Assembly: GCA_027578815.1 (NCBI GenBank)
Contig: JANBTH010000165.1
Coordinates: 1 to 29,360, forward strand
Length of the DNA stretch: 29,360 bases
From: Coemansia sp. RSA 1804
Lineage: Eukaryota > Kickxellomycota > Kickxellomycetes > Kickxellales > Kickxellaceae
Direction: 5' to 3'
The notes below the pieces were generated by a model that was not told the DNA's origin, did no database searches, and was given only the letters and a program-made list of their open reading frames with translations. This document shows, one piece after another, positions 27,958-29,360 of this stretch (position 1 is its first letter; each line of letters opens with the position of its first letter). Position numbers and translations under genes: made by a program.

Positions 27958-29360
27958 ATGTCGCAGGAGGAGCCAGCCCTGACACGCGACCAGATTACGG
28001 CTCAGGAGCTTGCGTTGATCCAGCAGGTGCGTGGCCTGGAGATACGCCGAGAGCAGCATGTCCAAAGGCCAGGCAGCCATCCACCGCTTGGCCTCATCAA
28101 GTACGACAACCGAAGATATCTAGAGGTGCGCCAGGGATTCCAGCCAATTCTGGTGCCAGATCATATGGTAACCATTGTGCGGACGTTTCTTGCACAGAAT
28201 CTTCCACAACACGTCCAGGCATTGCGCGAGCGGGAGCAGTCGCCGCCCAACACGCCCAGAAGCATGTCCTCTGTAACCTCAGGCATTACCAATCTGGCCA
28301 TGGCCTCAGACCTTCGACTTCCTGCGGCACATGAGCCTAACGATTCCAGGTTTATGGTCTCCCGGTTTCAGCTTACGCGACCACCCGAGGCTGCACCCTC
28401 TGTATTTACGCAGCCGAGAAGTCTGCCACTGTCGGAACTTGATTCCTCGCAATTTGGACAGCTCCATAGTACAAGCGAGCCGCTGAGCCCGCCCCCAGAC
28501 GAGATGGGATTGTCTTCACACAACTTGCCAACCCTGCCGTACGCCGAGTCATCTCTCTTTACCACTGTTGCAAGCCAAGGTCTCTATGATCATATTAATG
28601 CGGCGGCATCCTTTATGACTTCCATTCCTGGCGTTTCCCTACCAAACACAGCAGCTGGATCCATGGCCGATGCAATTCCAAGCACACCAGTCGCGACAGC
28701 AGCACCAGCAGTGGCAGCATCAGTACCTAATGGGAATATGGGGTTGATGTCGTCACCGCCCCAGTCGTTGTCCTCGTCCTACTCGAATCCGCATCCTTTT
28801 GGTGGCTCCTTCTTCCCAGCCCCTGTCGATCGCGAAGAAACCGGTTCTTTGCCGCAGCTGTCCTTGAGCGGCTCTACCAAACCCACTAACCATACAAGAA
28901 AGATATCCGCGTCTTCGCAGCGCAAGACATCGCGGTCCATAACCCGCAAGCAGGCAACCATGCCATATCCAGACACAAGTGCGGTTAAGGAATCGGCTGG
29001 GTTGCGTAACTCAGCACCAAAGAACGACGACCTTGACAGCACAATGGATGTGGATGATGGGTACGATGGTGACGGTAACGGTAACAATGACGACAACATG
29101 AGCACAAGCAGCTACGGCAACAACAACAATAACAGCAGCACCAACAGCAAGGCAAGCAAGGGCACCACTGCTGTGGCCGCCGAGGCTGGTAAGAAGACAG
29201 ACGACAAAAGGAGTGCTTTGTCGGAGGATATCGAAGACGACGAACAGCCGCTGCGCAAGCCGCCAAATGCCTTTATCTTGTACAGAAGAATGAAGAACGA
29301 AAGGCTGCGTGCCGAGCGTCCTGGAATCAGCGTTGAGGCCGCATCCGGTGTTATTGGCAA
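27958..29360 (+). CDS. Second HMG-box transcription factor (MATA-HMG class), 3' part beyond the window
   Basis: An open frame of 467 complete codons runs from the ATG at 27958 to the window edge without a stop or an obvious intron. In-frame stops lie upstream (the nearest near 27823) with no other ATG between, so the start is secure. The N-terminal 100 residues are moderately structured (ELALIQQVRGLEIRREQH). Residues about 100-330 are S/P/T-rich, and an N/D/K-rich acidic linker follows. The HMG box begins at K434 as KPPNAFILYRRMKNERLRAE and continues RPGISVEAASGVIG before the edge, a close match to MATA-type boxes. It contains an ASFMTSIPGV stretch at 217-226 resembling the SFIP motifs of the upstream HMG gene. 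A sequence-specific regulator, perhaps of mating or development, is inferred. Confidence 0.88.
   Translation, partial: MSQEEPALTRDQITAQELALIQQVRGLEIRREQHVQRPGSHPPLGLIKYDNRRYLEVRQGFQPILVPDHMVTIVRTFLAQNLPQHVQALREREQSPPNTPRSMSSVTSGITNLAMASDLRLPAAHEPNDSRFMVSRFQLTRPPEAAPSVFTQPRSLPLSELDSSQFGQLHSTSEPLSPPPDEMGLSSHNLPTLPYAESSLFTTVASQGLYDHINAAASFMTSIPGVSLPNTAAGSMADAIPSTPVATAAPAVAASVPNGNMGLMSSPPQSLSSSYSNPHPFGGSFFPAPVDREETGSLPQLSLSGSTKPTNHTRKISASSQRKTSRSITRKQATMPYPDTSAVKESAGLRNSAPKNDDLDSTMDVDDGYDGDGNGNNDDNMSTSSYGNNNNNSSTNSKASKGTTAVAAEAGKKTDDKRSALSEDIEDDEQPLRKPPNAFILYRRMKNERLRAERPGISVEAASGVIG

Overview
The window reads as nuclear DNA of a filamentous fungus. The clear genes are eukaryotic: a calcineurin catalytic subunit with its full regulatory tail, a trimeric-type dUTPase, two NmrA-like NAD(P)-binding proteins, a long coiled-coil protein and two HMG-box proteins of the mating-type (MATA-HMG) class. 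Every main coding region is a single uninterrupted ORF. TATA boxes sit about 100-170 bases upstream of three starts. Few introns, long gene-free stretches and MATA-type HMG genes suggest an early-diverging lineage (Zoopagomycota or Mucoromycota, perhaps Kickxellomycotina). That placement is inference; no marker here fixes it.

Layout. 1-5250 has no gene I can support, apart from a possible 10-codon start of a minus-strand gene at the left edge; it holds a GC-richer block (about 2.1-3.5 kb) with repeated CCAAT elements. 5251-7131 (+) is calcineurin A. It converges on a tandem pair of minus-strand NmrA-like genes (7362-8294 and 8646-9578), each with its own TATA box. 10243-10713 (-) is dUTPase. 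Its upstream region, shared with the divergent coiled-coil gene at 11640-13979 (+), carries a palindrome and further copies of an ACGCGA element resembling the G1/S (MBF-type) box. Just beyond the coiled-coil stop lies a stretch that could be a spliced C-terminal exon encoding a membrane anchor. 14270-17911 is gene-poor. 17912-19966 (+) is the first HMG-box gene, 19967-27957 is an 8-kb AT-rich gene desert, and 27958-29360 (+) is a second HMG-box gene cut by the window edge inside its HMG box.

How the genes relate. There is no operon-like pathway. Three themes stand out. First, two HMG-box regulators lie on the same strand, share a short SFIP-type motif and are separated by non-coding DNA, which may reflect a sex-determination or developmental regulator locus. 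Second, two HSCARG-like redox-sensor paralogues have different promoters, one with a perfect bZIP (TGCTGACTCAGCA) palindrome next to its TATA box. Third, a coiled-coil protein carries a CC1-box-like motif typical of animal dynein-dynactin adaptors. These are the most promising leads. No mobile element, CRISPR array, rRNA or tRNA was recognised. Gene-level confidence is high for calcineurin, dUTPase, the NmrA pair and the HMG boxes; splicing, UTRs and regulatory sites are read by eye only.
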